A DNA stretch of 64,000 bases from Phycisphaerales bacterium (GTDB lineage Bacteria > Planctomycetota > Phycisphaerae > Phycisphaerales > UBA5793): the NCBI GenBank assembly GCA_020852515.1, contig JADZAS010000005.1:172570-236569 (forward strand), written 5' to 3'. A program made the position numbers and the translations under genes. The notes under the pieces were generated by a model. That model did not search any database and had not been told where the DNA came from. It was given only the letters and a program-made list of their open reading frames with translations. Of this stretch, positions 29,155 to 36,952 are shown piece by piece (positions within the stretch are counted from its first letter, which is position 1; each line of letters begins with the position of its first letter).

Positions 29155-29769
29155 ATGCCTCGTACCCCAGCCCGCACCGTCCGATTTGTTGCCGCCGCCT
29201 GTTGCGGAGCGGCGATGCTCGCCCTGGCCCCCGAGCCCGATCCCGTACCGCGAAGGTGGCAGCTCGAGATCGACCCGGGCCAACTTCGCGTCGCCTCGGT
29301 CGATGTCCGCGACACCGGCCCCCGCTCGTACCTGTACATGACCTACAAGGTCGTGAACAACTCGGGCGAAGACCTCCTTTTCGCCCCCATGTTCGAGCTC
29401 TCGCTGGGCGATGGGCGGGTCGTGCGGTCGGGTCGCGATGTGCCCCAGTCGGTCACGACCGAACTGCTGGGCCGGATGCAGGACCCGTTCATGCTCGACC
29501 AGATCTCCATCATCGGCGAACTGCTCCAGGGCGAGGAGAACCACAAGCGCGGGATCGTCGTGTGGTCGCTGAGCGGGATGGACCCGGAGCAAGTCACGGT
29601 CTACGCGGCGGGATTCTCGGGGGAGACCAAGTCGGTGACCTCCCCTGACGCGAAGCAGACGTTCGTCCTCCGCAAGACCCTGCGGCTGGACTACAGCACA
29701 CCCGGCAGCCTCGAAGGTCAGAAGGCCGAGCCGCTGCCGATCAAGGAAAAATCCTGGATCATGCGCTGA
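29155..29769 (+). CDS. exported protein of unknown function
   Basis: 204 residues from the ATG at 29155 (MPRTPARTVRF); an ATG at 29134 is an alternative. Signal peptide at residues ~1-23 (FVAAACCGAAMLALA). The mature part looks beta-rich: YLYMTYKVVNNSGEDLLFAP resembles the start of an immunoglobulin-like or DUF4352-like strand pattern. It ends SWIMR. Divergent from the acetyltransferase; rpmA follows at 125 bases. Confidence 0.65.
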   Translation: MPRTPARTVRFVAAACCGAAMLALAPEPDPVPRRWQLEIDPGQLRVASVDVRDTGPRSYLYMTYKVVNNSGEDLLFAPMFELSLGDGRVVRSGRDVPQSVTTELLGRMQDPFMLDQISIIGELLQGEENHKRGIVVWSLSGMDPEQVTVYAAGFSGETKSVTSPDAKQTFVLRKTLRLDYSTPGSLEGQKAEPLPIKEKSWIMR

Positions 29770-29894
29770 TCCGGTCGTCCGACCGCCGACCATCGATCGG
29801 CTCCTCCGACGGTGGAAGCCGGCCGGGCTTGGGTCTATCATCCCCGCCCGTTCGGCCGAGCTGGCTGTTCGGTTTTCGCTAGAGGATTATCGTC

Positions 29895-30170
29895 ATGGCA
29901 CACAAGAAGGGCCAGGGTTCAACCCAGAACGGCCGCGACTCCAACCCGAAGTACCTCGGCATCAAGCTCTACGGCGGCGAGGTCGCCACGCCCGGCGCGA
30001 TCATCGTCCGGCAGCGCGGCACGCCCCTCAAGCCGGGCTTCCTCGTCGAGCAGGGACGCGATGACACCCTCTACTCGATCGGCCACGGCAAGGTCGTCTT
30101 CCAGGGCCGCAAGGTCAGCGTCGACCCGATCGACCCCAAGACACCGCGGCCGACGTGGCTGAAGGCCTGA
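29895..30170 (+). CDS. rpmA: 50S ribosomal protein L27
   Basis: 91 residues starting [20 protein letters not shown], then [18 protein letters not shown], which is the conserved L27 N-terminus near the peptidyl-transferase centre. No cleavable leader is present. AGAGGA lies about 10 bases upstream. The usual partner rplU (L21) is not beside it; the gene is alone and followed by a strong terminator. Confidence 0.96.
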   Translation: MAHKKGQGSTQNGRDSNPKYLGIKLYGGEVATPGAIIVRQRGTPLKPGFLVEQGRDDTLYSIGHGKVVFQGRKVSVDPIDPKTPRPTWLKA

Positions 30171-30194
30171 GAAGCCCCGAACCTATGACTTCCG

Positions 30195-30226
30195 CGACCC
30201 GCCTTCTGGCGGGTCGTTGTGTTTTT
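30195..30226 (+). terminator. Rho-independent terminator after rpmA
   Basis: Perfect 9-bp stem CGACCCGCC / GGCGGGTCG with a TTCT loop, followed by TTGTGTTTTT. It lies 24 bases after the rpmA stop. It is also just downstream of the convergent purM, but the T-tract serves the plus strand. Confidence 0.92.
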
Positions 30227-30248
30227 GCACCGATGGCCCCCTCCGCGC

Positions 30249-31403
30249 CTACTTCCACCGCACATCCCCCTTCCCCTTCACGATCTTCCCGATCACGTAC
30301 ACCGTCTCGCCGAGCTTCTCGAGCTTCTCCTTCACGGCCTCGGCGAAGGTCGGCCGCACGATCAGCGTGTACCCGATCCCGCAGTTGAACACGCGGCGCA
30401 TCTCGTCCTCGTCGATCCGCCCCTGCTTCTGCAGGAACGCGAACAGCGGCGGTCGCGGCCAGGCGTCGAAGTCCACCACCGCATCGACACCCGGGTGCAG
30501 GGCGCGCGAGAGGTTCCCCTCCATCCCGCTGCCGGTGATGTGGGCCATCCCCGTCACCACCTTCTTGACCTTGTACTGCCGGAGCAGCCTGGTGATCGAG
30601 TCGGCGTAGATCCGCGTGGGCGTGAGCAGGACTTCGCCCAATGTCGGATGGCGGATGGCGGATGTCGGATGTGAAGCAGGCGGCTTGCCCTTCGCGCGAC
30701 GGCCATTCCCGGCGCTCTCGCCTTTGACATCCGCCATCCGAAATCCCACATCCGACATCAGGTCCAGCCCCGCCGTCTGGACCACTTTCCGCACCAGCGA
30801 GTACCCGTTGCTGTGGACCCCGCTCGAGGTCAGCCCGAGCACGATGTCGCCCTTCTCGACGCGCTCGGGGTCGGTCGCGCGGGCGAGCTCGACCACGCCC
30901 ACCGCAAACCCCGCAAGATCAAAATCGGGGGGTGGGCCGATGTCGTACACATCCGGCATCTCCGCCGTCTCGCCCCCGATCAGCGCGCACCCCGCGAGCC
31001 TGCACCCCTCGGCCACGCCCGACACGATGTCCCGCAGCATCCTCGCATCCACCCTCCCCACCGCGATGTAGTCGAGAAAGAACAAGGGCTCCGCGCCCTG
31101 CACCACCATGTCGTTCACGTTCATCGCCACGCAGTCGATCCCGATCGTGTCGAACCTGCCGACCTGGCTCGCCAGCTTCACCTTCGTCCCGCACCCGTCC
31201 GTGCACGCCACCAGCACCGGGTCCTTGTAGTTGCGGGCAAAGAGTCTCTGGTTGAAGTCCAGGCGGAACAGCCCCGCGAACCCGCCGGGGTTGTCGATGA
31301 CCCGCGGCCCGTGCGTGCGCCGCATGATCGAGCCGAGGCTCTCGGTGAAGGCATCCTTCTCGATGAGGTTGACGCCGGAGGCGGCGTAGGTGAGGGATCG
31401 CAT
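30249..31403 (-). CDS. purM: phosphoribosylformylglycinamidine cyclo-ligase (AIR synthetase) with an inserted loop
   Basis: 384 residues from the ATG at 31403 (MRSLTYAASGVNL), preferred because it lines up with the YKxAGVD start of known PurM; an ATG at 31445 is possible. Signatures: DGCGTKVKLA (~58-67), MNVNDMVVQGAEPLFFLDY (~82-100), GGETAEMPDVY (~131-141), GLTSSGVHSNGYSL (~177) and GVDAVVDFDAWPRPPLF near the C-terminus. Converts FGAM to AIR with ATP in purine synthesis. A 39-residue stretch between AGLDL and LGEVLL (30642-30758) is foreign to the family and coded by an inverted repeat. Ribosome binding and promoter not resolved. Confidence 0.92.
   Translation of the reverse strand: MRSLTYAASGVNLIEKDAFTESLGSIMRRTHGPRVIDNPGGFAGLFRLDFNQRLFARNYKDPVLVACTDGCGTKVKLASQVGRFDTIGIDCVAMNVNDMVVQGAEPLFFLDYIAVGRVDARMLRDIVSGVAEGCRLAGCALIGGETAEMPDVYDIGPPPDFDLAGFAVGVVELARATDPERVEKGDIVLGLTSSGVHSNGYSLVRKVVQTAGLDLMSDVGFRMADVKGESAGNGRRAKGKPPASHPTSAIRHPTLGEVLLTPTRIYADSITRLLRQYKVKKVVTGMAHITGSGMEGNLSRALHPGVDAVVDFDAWPRPPLFAFLQKQGRIDEDEMRRVFNCGIGYTLIVRPTFAEAVKEKLEKLGETVYVIGKIVKGKGDVRWK
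30641..30759. repeat. in-frame inverted-repeat insertion inside purM
   Basis: About 117 bp (39 codons). Two ~32-base arms at 30641-30672 and 30728-30759 are imperfect inverted copies built from ATGTCGGAT and CGGATGGCGGAT words, around a GC-rich middle. The element keeps the reading frame and sits in a loop between conserved blocks. The same kind of wording is common between genes in planctomycetes (recollection). Confidence 0.8.
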
Positions 31404-31580
31404 CGCGGAGGAGGCGGCGGGGGAAGAGCCGGGGGGTGGGGGCATGAGGCAAGCGTATTCGGCGCGGGGTGCGGCGGTACGAGCCACGGCCGGCGGCGGG
31501 TGTGGAGCGCGGATGGAACGAGGAAGGGCCGGGGAAGGGGTGCGGAGCGCCGAGCCGCGGCCCGACCGCGCTGCGCAGCG

Positions 31581-31790
31581 CGGTTGCCGCGCGGTTCTCC
31601 ACGGTTGAAGAGTCATCCTTTACGGTCGAAGCGCTGCGCTCCGCGGTCAGAGAACGGCTTGTCGCGGTCGAAGAGCGACCCGTCACGGTCGAAAAACGGC
31701 TTCTCGCGGTCGAAGCGCGGCGGTCCGCGGTTGAAGAACGACTCTTCACGGTTGAAGGATGATTTTTCGCGGTCGAAAGACCGCGCTTTG
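31581..31790. repeat. 21-bp tandem repeat array, ten units in strict phase
   Basis: The core CGGT occurs at 31581, 31602, 31623, 31644, 31665, 31686, 31707, 31728, 31749 and 31770, each exactly 21 bp after the last. The usual unit is (T/C)C(A/G)CGGT(C/T)GAA followed by about 10 variable bases. On the plus strand it can encode heptads such as TVEKRLLAVEARR, but the other frames are equally repetitive. Confidence 0.9.
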
Positions 31791-31925
31791 AGTAACCCTC
31801 TTCGCGCCCCACGGGTCAAGTCCGCCGCTCGGTGTGCCGATGCCGAGGGCCGAACCCCGCGCAGCGCGAAAAGAACGCACGCGCACCGGATCACGCCCGC
31901 CCAGGCTGCGCGCTCGGGGCCTTCC

Positions 31926-32650
31926 GGCCCCAACGGGGCCGCGGCCTGTAGCCACGGGTGGAGCAAGCGCGGGGCGCAGCCCCCGCGAGCGCAACCCGTG
32001 GGGGTGTGCGTGCTCGGATCGTCCTGCCCCGGCGGGGCAGAGGAACCGCCGGGCCGTCCTTCGCACGTTCCGCATCGTGCGATCGGGTGATTTCCCGCGA
32101 TCGTCGCGCGCTTGTTTTTCTGTGCGGGGGCACGGCCCCTGCAACCCCAAGGGCATCTTCCCGGGCATCGCACGGTCAGGCACGACCGCGCGCCCGGCGC
32201 GCGAAGCCCTCGTGCACAGGCTCGCGAACCGACCGCGCGCGAATCCGGTTCTCTGCACGAGAGGGGGAAGCCCCCTCTCGTGCTCTCCCCCAGTGAAGAC
32301 CAGGGCGAGTGCCCGAGCGCGTGCCTTTGCGCCCCTGGCCTTTGGGTTGCGGGGGCTGTGCCCCTGCCCGGCATCGTCGCTTCGATTCGATGCAGAGCCG
32401 GAACCTTCGTGCGCATGTTCGCGGCACGTGCGTACGCAGCAGCCGTCCTCTGCCCCGCCGGGGCAGGATGATCTGAGGGCACACGCTTCCACGGGTTGCG
32501 CTCGCGGGGGCTGCGCCCCCCGCTCGCTCCACCCGTGGCTACAGGCCGCGGCCCCGATGGGGCCGAAAGGCGGCGAACTGGGGCTGCGAGCCGGCGCCTC
32601 CGGTCTTTGGCCTCTGGGGTTGCGGGGGCCGTGCCCCTGCCCGGAGAAAC
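31926..32650. repeat. mosaic of long inverted and direct repeats
   Basis: Two ~115-bp inverted arms (31926-32040 and 32450-32564) share a run from GGCCCC through CCACGGGTGGAGC and CGCAACCCGTGG to the complement of CTGCCCCGCCGGGGCAG. A second word, GGGTTGCGGGGGC-TGCCCCTGCCCGG, is present at 32339-32372 and 32609-32644 and inverted at 32126-32152. No enzyme gene is attached. Confidence 0.8.
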
Positions 32651-32880
32651 GACTCCCGGAGAACGATCCGCATCCTCTCCGCGCCCCGCGCTGCCCGACT
32701 CGCGCGACCCGCCCGCACAAAGAAATGCGGACAACCGGTCTGTCGGGTTCAAGTGGGCGGATCGTCACGACGATACCGACCAGCGCCGACGGTCGCGTGA
32801 CCGGCGGCTCTGTTCCGCAACGCAACGTTTTTCCCAGAGTCTGCCGATTCGCCAAGACCCTCAACGTAAGGAACACCAAG

Positions 32881-33591
32881 ATGGGTACGTACCCGGTTTC
32901 TCCGCGTGAAGACTTCCTCGCCTGGTGCAACGCGCACACCCAGACATTCATCGATCACGCCGCCGCCATCGGCGCGACCCCGGCGCAGACCGCGGGTTTC
33001 AAGGTCGCGACCGAGAACGCGGCGAACGCGCTGACCGATCTCGACATCGCCCGCGGGGCCGCCGAGTCGGCCACCGCCAACACCAACCTCAAGTTCGCCG
33101 AGCTGCGCAAGAAGGCCGCCGAGATGGTCCGCAGCATCCGCACCTTCGCCGAGAACACCGGCAACCCGGGCGTGTACGTGATCGCCAACATCCCCGCGCC
33201 CCAGCCCCCGCAGCCGGCGCCCCCGCCCGCCCAGCCCACCGACCTCACCGTCTCGCTCGACCCGACCAGCGGCGCGCCCGTGCTGGTGTGGAAGGCCTCG
33301 AACCCCGCCGGCACCCAGGGCACCAGCTACATCATCCGCCGCCGCACCGCCGTCGCGGCCGACTTCGAGTTCGTCGGCGTCACCGGCGCCAAGAAGTTCA
33401 CCGATGACTCGTTCTTCGCCGGGCCGGACATGGTGCAGTACACCGTGCAGGGCCAGCGCTCGGATGTCGCGGGGCCCGTCAGCCCGATCTTCACCATCAA
33501 CTTCGGCCGCGTGGGCGGCGGGGGCGGCGGCGGGATGGGCATCGTGAGCACGATGCTCGAGGGTGCGCCGGAGGTGAGGGTCGCGGCGTAG
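32881..33591 (+). CDS. fibronectin type III-like protein of unknown function
   Basis: 236 residues from the ATG at 32881, with AAGGA 8 bases upstream. An N-terminal helical part (FLAWCNAHTQTFIDHAAAIG near 12-31, then ~60 helical residues), a Pro-rich linker (APQPPQPAPPPAQP near 102-117), an FnIII-like domain (about 120-215: LTVSLDP..., GTSYIIRRRT, YTVQGQRS) and a Gly-rich tail. No signal peptide or membrane segment. An N-terminal helix bundle plus FnIII suggests a binding or structural role. It stands alone between the repeat zone and metK. Confidence 0.75.
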   Translation: MGTYPVSPREDFLAWCNAHTQTFIDHAAAIGATPAQTAGFKVATENAANALTDLDIARGAAESATANTNLKFAELRKKAAEMVRSIRTFAENTGNPGVYVIANIPAPQPPQPAPPPAQPTDLTVSLDPTSGAPVLVWKASNPAGTQGTSYIIRRRTAVAADFEFVGVTGAKKFTDDSFFAGPDMVQYTVQGQRSDVAGPVSPIFTINFGRVGGGGGGGMGIVSTMLEGAPEVRVAA

Positions 33592-33629
33592 AAAACGCGG
33601 CGAACGGCGGATAAAGGCCCCGCGAACGG

Positions 33630-33669
33630 CCGGAGGATGCGCCCCGGAGGCATGGGGCGCCGCCTCCGG
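33630..33669 (+). promoter_or_regulatory. strong two-step hairpin in the metK leader
   Basis: Outer stem CCGGAGG (33630-33636) with CCTCCGG (33663-33669), inner stem GCGCCCC (33639-33645) with GGGGCGC (33654-33660), loop GGAGGCAT. It lies 38 bases after the upstream stop and 87 bases before metK. With no T-tract it is not a classic terminator; it could be a leader structure. It does not match any SAM riboswitch I can recall. Confidence 0.55.
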
Positions 33670-33756
33670 CTGGTTTGCTCGGGCGTGTGGGCCGTTTCCC
33701 CGCCCCGCGCCGCAAACGCCTACCCTCCCGTCCCTATTTTCCGGGAGAGCCCCACG

Positions 33757-34935
33757 ATGTCCCAGATGACCCGCCTGTTCACGTCCGAGTCCGTCTCGAT
33801 GGGCCACCCCGACAAGGTCTCGGACCAGATCTCCGATGCCGTGCTCGACGCGATGATCGCCGACGACCCCTTCAGCCGGGTGGCGTGCGAGACGCTGTGC
33901 TGCACGGGCATGGTCGTCGTCGCCGGCGAGATCACGACCAACACCTACGTCAGCATCCCGGACCTGGTCCGCGAGACGATCCGGGACATCGGGTACACCT
34001 CCGGGGACATGCGGTTCGACGCCGACAGCGCGGGCGTCATGGTCGCGATCAACAAGCAGTCCAACGACATCGCGATGGGCGTCAACCGCGAGGGCGCGGG
34101 CGACCAGGGCATGATGTTCGGCTTCGCGTGCAAGGACACGCCCGAGTTCATGCCGCTGCCCATCCAGCTCTCGCACCTGCTGGTCGAGCGGCAGGCGGAT
34201 GCCCGCAAGAGCGGGAAGATCCCCGGCCTGCGGCCCGACGCCAAGAGCCAGGTCACCGTCGAGTACCAGGACGACAAGCCCGTCCGCGTCGACACGGTCG
34301 TGCTCTCGACCCAGCACGAGCCGATGTGGAACGACCGCCAGGAGGACCTCAAGAAGCAGGTCGTCGAGCACATCATCAAGCCCGTGCTGGGCTCGTGGTG
34401 GAACCCGGGGATCACGATCCACGTCAACCCGACCGGCCGCTTCGAGATCGGCGGGCCGCACGGCGACACGGGCCTGACCGGGCGGAAGATCATCGTGGAC
34501 ACCTACGGCGGCATGGGCCGGCACGGCGGCGGGGCCTTCAGCGGGAAAGACCCGACCAAGGTCGATCGCTCCGCGGCGTACATGGCCCGCTACATCGCCA
34601 AGAACGTCGTGGCCGCGGGCCTGGCGGATCGGTGCGAGATCCAGCTGAGTTACGCCATCGGTGTCGCCGAGCCGACCAGCGTGTACGTGGACACCTTCGG
34701 GACCGCCAAGGTCGCCGAGGAGAAGATCTCCAGGGCCATCCGCGAGACGTTCAAGCTGACGCCGCGCGGGATCATCGAGACCCTGAACCTGCGCACGCCG
34801 ATCTACTCCCCCACCGCCAAGCACGGGCACTTCGGCCGCGCCCCCGGCTCGATCACGTACAAGGGCAAGAAGTACGACACGTTCACGTGGGAGCGCACCG
34901 ACAGGGCAGCCCAGCTGAAGGCGTCGATCAAGTGA
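33757..34935 (+). CDS. metK: S-adenosylmethionine synthetase
   Basis: 392 residues from the ATG at 33757; upstream in-frame codons belong to the leader. Signatures: [20 protein letters not shown] (7-26), [20 protein letters not shown] (~116, hexapeptide GAGDQG), and [20 protein letters not shown] (~262, phosphate loop GGGAFSGKD). Makes SAM from methionine and ATP in the cytoplasm; length is normal (~390). It supplies the methyl donor for the DNA methyltransferases in this window, though no special link is implied. Confidence 0.97.
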   Translation: MSQMTRLFTSESVSMGHPDKVSDQISDAVLDAMIADDPFSRVACETLCCTGMVVVAGEITTNTYVSIPDLVRETIRDIGYTSGDMRFDADSAGVMVAINKQSNDIAMGVNREGAGDQGMMFGFACKDTPEFMPLPIQLSHLLVERQADARKSGKIPGLRPDAKSQVTVEYQDDKPVRVDTVVLSTQHEPMWNDRQEDLKKQVVEHIIKPVLGSWWNPGITIHVNPTGRFEIGGPHGDTGLTGRKIIVDTYGGMGRHGGGAFSGKDPTKVDRSAAYMARYIAKNVVAAGLADRCEIQLSYAIGVAEPTSVYVDTFGTAKVAEEKISRAIRETFKLTPRGIIETLNLRTPIYSPTAKHGHFGRAPGSITYKGKKYDTFTWERTDRAAQLKASIK

Positions 34936-34970
34936 GCGTGCATCGCGGGCCCGACCGGAAGCGGTGACCG

Positions 34971-36023
34971 CTACGGGCAGCCCTCGAAGTACGCGGTCAG
35001 GAAATCGAACAGGTCCTGCACGCTGACCGTCCCCGACCCGTTGATGTCCACGAGCAGGCTCCCGCCGAAGTAGGCGGCCAGGAAATCGAACAGGTCCTGC
35101 ACGGTCACGCCGCCCGACTGGTTGTAGTCGGCCTTGCAGCACGGCGCGGTGTTGTTCCCGGCCGCGTTGCACACCGTTCCGACGCCCATGAACTGCGTGT
35201 TCGCGCCCGTGCAACTCGCCGCCGCCGTGGACTCGCACGTCGAACCCTTGCAGCACGCGCCCTCCTGGGGCGTGGCGATGCACGGATCAATCGGCTCGCA
35301 CGGCGCACCCACACCGATGAAGCTGCCGAGGCACTCATCCAGGGTCGTCAGGAAGCACGACCCGGCCGCTCCGCAGCACGCACCCTTGACCTGGCAGTAG
35401 TTCACCGGCGAGCACACGCCACCGGGGATCCACACCCCGGTCTTGCAGCCTTCGCACGTGCACGCGGCGGCGGAAGCCATGAACGTGCAGGAGCAGGTGT
35501 CGGTGCAGCAGCACGCCCCGGAGGTGCTCATCTCGGCGAAGCAGACCTTTAGGATGAAGTTGCTGCCGTTGGTTCCTACCGGTCCGCCGGAGGCGACGCG
35601 GATGATGTACGGCGTCTGGGCATCAAGGAAGACCGCGTCGATCTGCGACCTGGCGCCGCAGAAGTCGTCGTTGCAGGCGATGGCGTTGGCGGTCCCGGCC
35701 GGGCAGTTGGTGTGCACGGACAGCACGCTGTCCCAGTTCGAGCTCGACCCGCACAGAAACACCCGATAGGCGCGTGTGACCGGCGGGATGAATCGGTAGT
35801 AGACATCACGCACCGAGGCGCTGCAGGTCGTCTGGCCTTCAGTCCCCGCGTTGATGTTCGATCCGGCGATGTCGGTGCAGAGCGGGATCAGTGTCGCGTT
35901 GGCGCACAGGTCATTCCGCGGCTGCCCCTGCGCGAGGGCCGACCCGTTCGCCAGGGCGAAAACAACGGCCGCGCACAGCGCGGCTCGCGCAGCCCCCCGA
36001 ATCCATGAGCACGTCCCGGTCAT
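34971..36023 (-). CDS. secreted Cys-rich repeat protein with dockerin-like C-terminus (3 repeats)
   Basis: 350 residues from the ATG at 36023, with signal peptide ~8-32 (AALCAAVVFALANGSALA). An N-terminal ~150-residue beta domain (NDLCANATLIPLC..., YYRFIPPV..., DSVLSVHTNC, YIIRVASGG) resembles pre-peptidase or CUB-like domains. Three six-Cys repeats of the GACC type follow (~180-310), then a Ca-binding-like pair: DYNQSGGVTVQDLFDFLAAY and DINGSGTVSVQDLFDFLTAY. Such pairs resemble type I dockerins. Expected at the cell surface or in the medium. Same repeat family as the protein at 40318. Confidence 0.8.
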   Translation of the reverse strand: MTGTCSWIRGAARAALCAAVVFALANGSALAQGQPRNDLCANATLIPLCTDIAGSNINAGTEGQTTCSASVRDVYYRFIPPVTRAYRVFLCGSSSNWDSVLSVHTNCPAGTANAIACNDDFCGARSQIDAVFLDAQTPYIIRVASGGPVGTNGSNFILKVCFAEMSTSGACCCTDTCSCTFMASAAACTCEGCKTGVWIPGGVCSPVNYCQVKGACCGAAGSCFLTTLDECLGSFIGVGAPCEPIDPCIATPQEGACCKGSTCESTAAASCTGANTQFMGVGTVCNAAGNNTAPCCKADYNQSGGVTVQDLFDFLAAYFGGSLLVDINGSGTVSVQDLFDFLTAYFEGCP

Positions 36024-36279
36024 CCGTACCACCTCGATTCGGGGCTTCGGGTCCCGATCAACTTGAGCAAGCACAGGCCAAGAGGCTCGGCCAACGTGGA
36101 TTCTCTGTACTGAACATACCACAGCCATCTTGACTTACTGCCCGCAAGCAGGGGTCTTCTGACACACGGCCATGATCCGGGATGGCGCGGTATCATCTTT
36201 GGTAGTCAGGATCAGCAGTCTTAGGGACTTGGACGGGTAGTTCGACCTCCCGGCCAGCCCGCGACCGCGCGACTTCTTC

Positions 36280-36909
36280 TTGGCGGGACGAATCACATTG
36301 CCCAATCCTCCGCCGCACAGTCAGACCACCAGCCAGTTGCTCGCCGGCCTTTTCGACACCGCGAACACCGAGGTGTGGTCGCAGTTCGACGCGCGGTACC
36401 GCCCCATTATCCTCGGGGTCGTGCTCAGGCTCGGCCTTCGGCCCGAGGATGCGGCTGATGTGGCCCAGCAAGTTCTGTTCGAGTTTGTCCGCGACTACCG
36501 TCTCGGCAAGTACAACCGAGACAAGGGCCGACTCCGATCATGGATCGCCGGAATCGCCCGCAACCGGGCGATTGACCTGCTCAACGCCGAGCGGCGGGCT
36601 CGCATCGGCCGCGGCGAGTCGGCGATCGTGGCCCTCCCCGACCAGCACACCTTCGACCAGGCCTGGACCGCCGAGGAGCGCCGTGCCGTCTTGAATGAAG
36701 CCAAGCGCCGGCTCCGCGAGCACAGCGGACACGATGAGGCAACGATCCGCGCGTTCGAGATGGTCGTCGAGCGCAAGATTCCCGCCGAGACCGCCGCCGC
36801 CGAGTGCGGCCTGAGCATCGCCTCGGTCTACCAGGCGAAGGCCCGCATCGCCGAAAAACTCCGCTCGATCATCGAACAAGTCGAGGCGGAGTTTGTTGAT
36901 CCGGCCTGA
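36280..36909 (+). CDS. ECF-type RNA polymerase sigma factor
   Basis: 209 residues from a TTG at 36280; a TTG six codons later is equally possible. Sigma-2 region: FDARYRPIILGVVLRLG, then RPEDAADVAQQVLFEFVRDY (~53-72) and DKGRLRSWIAGIARNRAIDL (~80-99). Sigma-4 region with a helix-turn-helix at AAAECGLSIASVYQAKARI (~172-190). Belongs to the planctomycete ECF groups. The Ser/Thr kinase gene follows 43 bases downstream on the same strand, a typical planctomycete pairing. Confidence 0.85.
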   Translation: MAGRITLPNPPPHSQTTSQLLAGLFDTANTEVWSQFDARYRPIILGVVLRLGLRPEDAADVAQQVLFEFVRDYRLGKYNRDKGRLRSWIAGIARNRAIDLLNAERRARIGRGESAIVALPDQHTFDQAWTAEERRAVLNEAKRRLREHSGHDEATIRAFEMVVERKIPAETAAAECGLSIASVYQAKARIAEKLRSIIEQVEAEFVDPA

Positions 36910-36952
36910 GCACCCGGTTGCCCGCGGATGTTGATTCACGAGAACCTCCACC

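Larger units (their letters stand above)
31404..32880. other. gene-free zone between purM and the FnIII-like gene
   Basis: About 1.48 kb without a believable gene. It holds the 21-bp array (31581-31790) and a mosaic of inverted and direct repeats (31926-32650). Long frames exist on both strands, but all encode Arg/Pro/Gly-rich or heptad-repeat peptides dictated by the repeats. The last ~230 bases (32651-32880) should hold the promoter and leader of the 32881 gene; none was identified with confidence. Confidence 0.6.

Noticed and set aside
31469..31762. 97-residue coiled-coil gene with VEERL heptads
   Set aside because: The peptide is dictated by the exact 21-bp DNA repeat and other frames are equally repetitive; no ribosome site.
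33592..33756. SAM riboswitch before metK
   Set aside because: A strong hairpin is present but it does not match the SAM-I, SAM-II or SAM-IV patterns I know.
32749..35283. 844-residue open frame antisense to metK and neighbours
   Set aside because: metK signatures are clear on the plus strand, and this frame crosses several genes.
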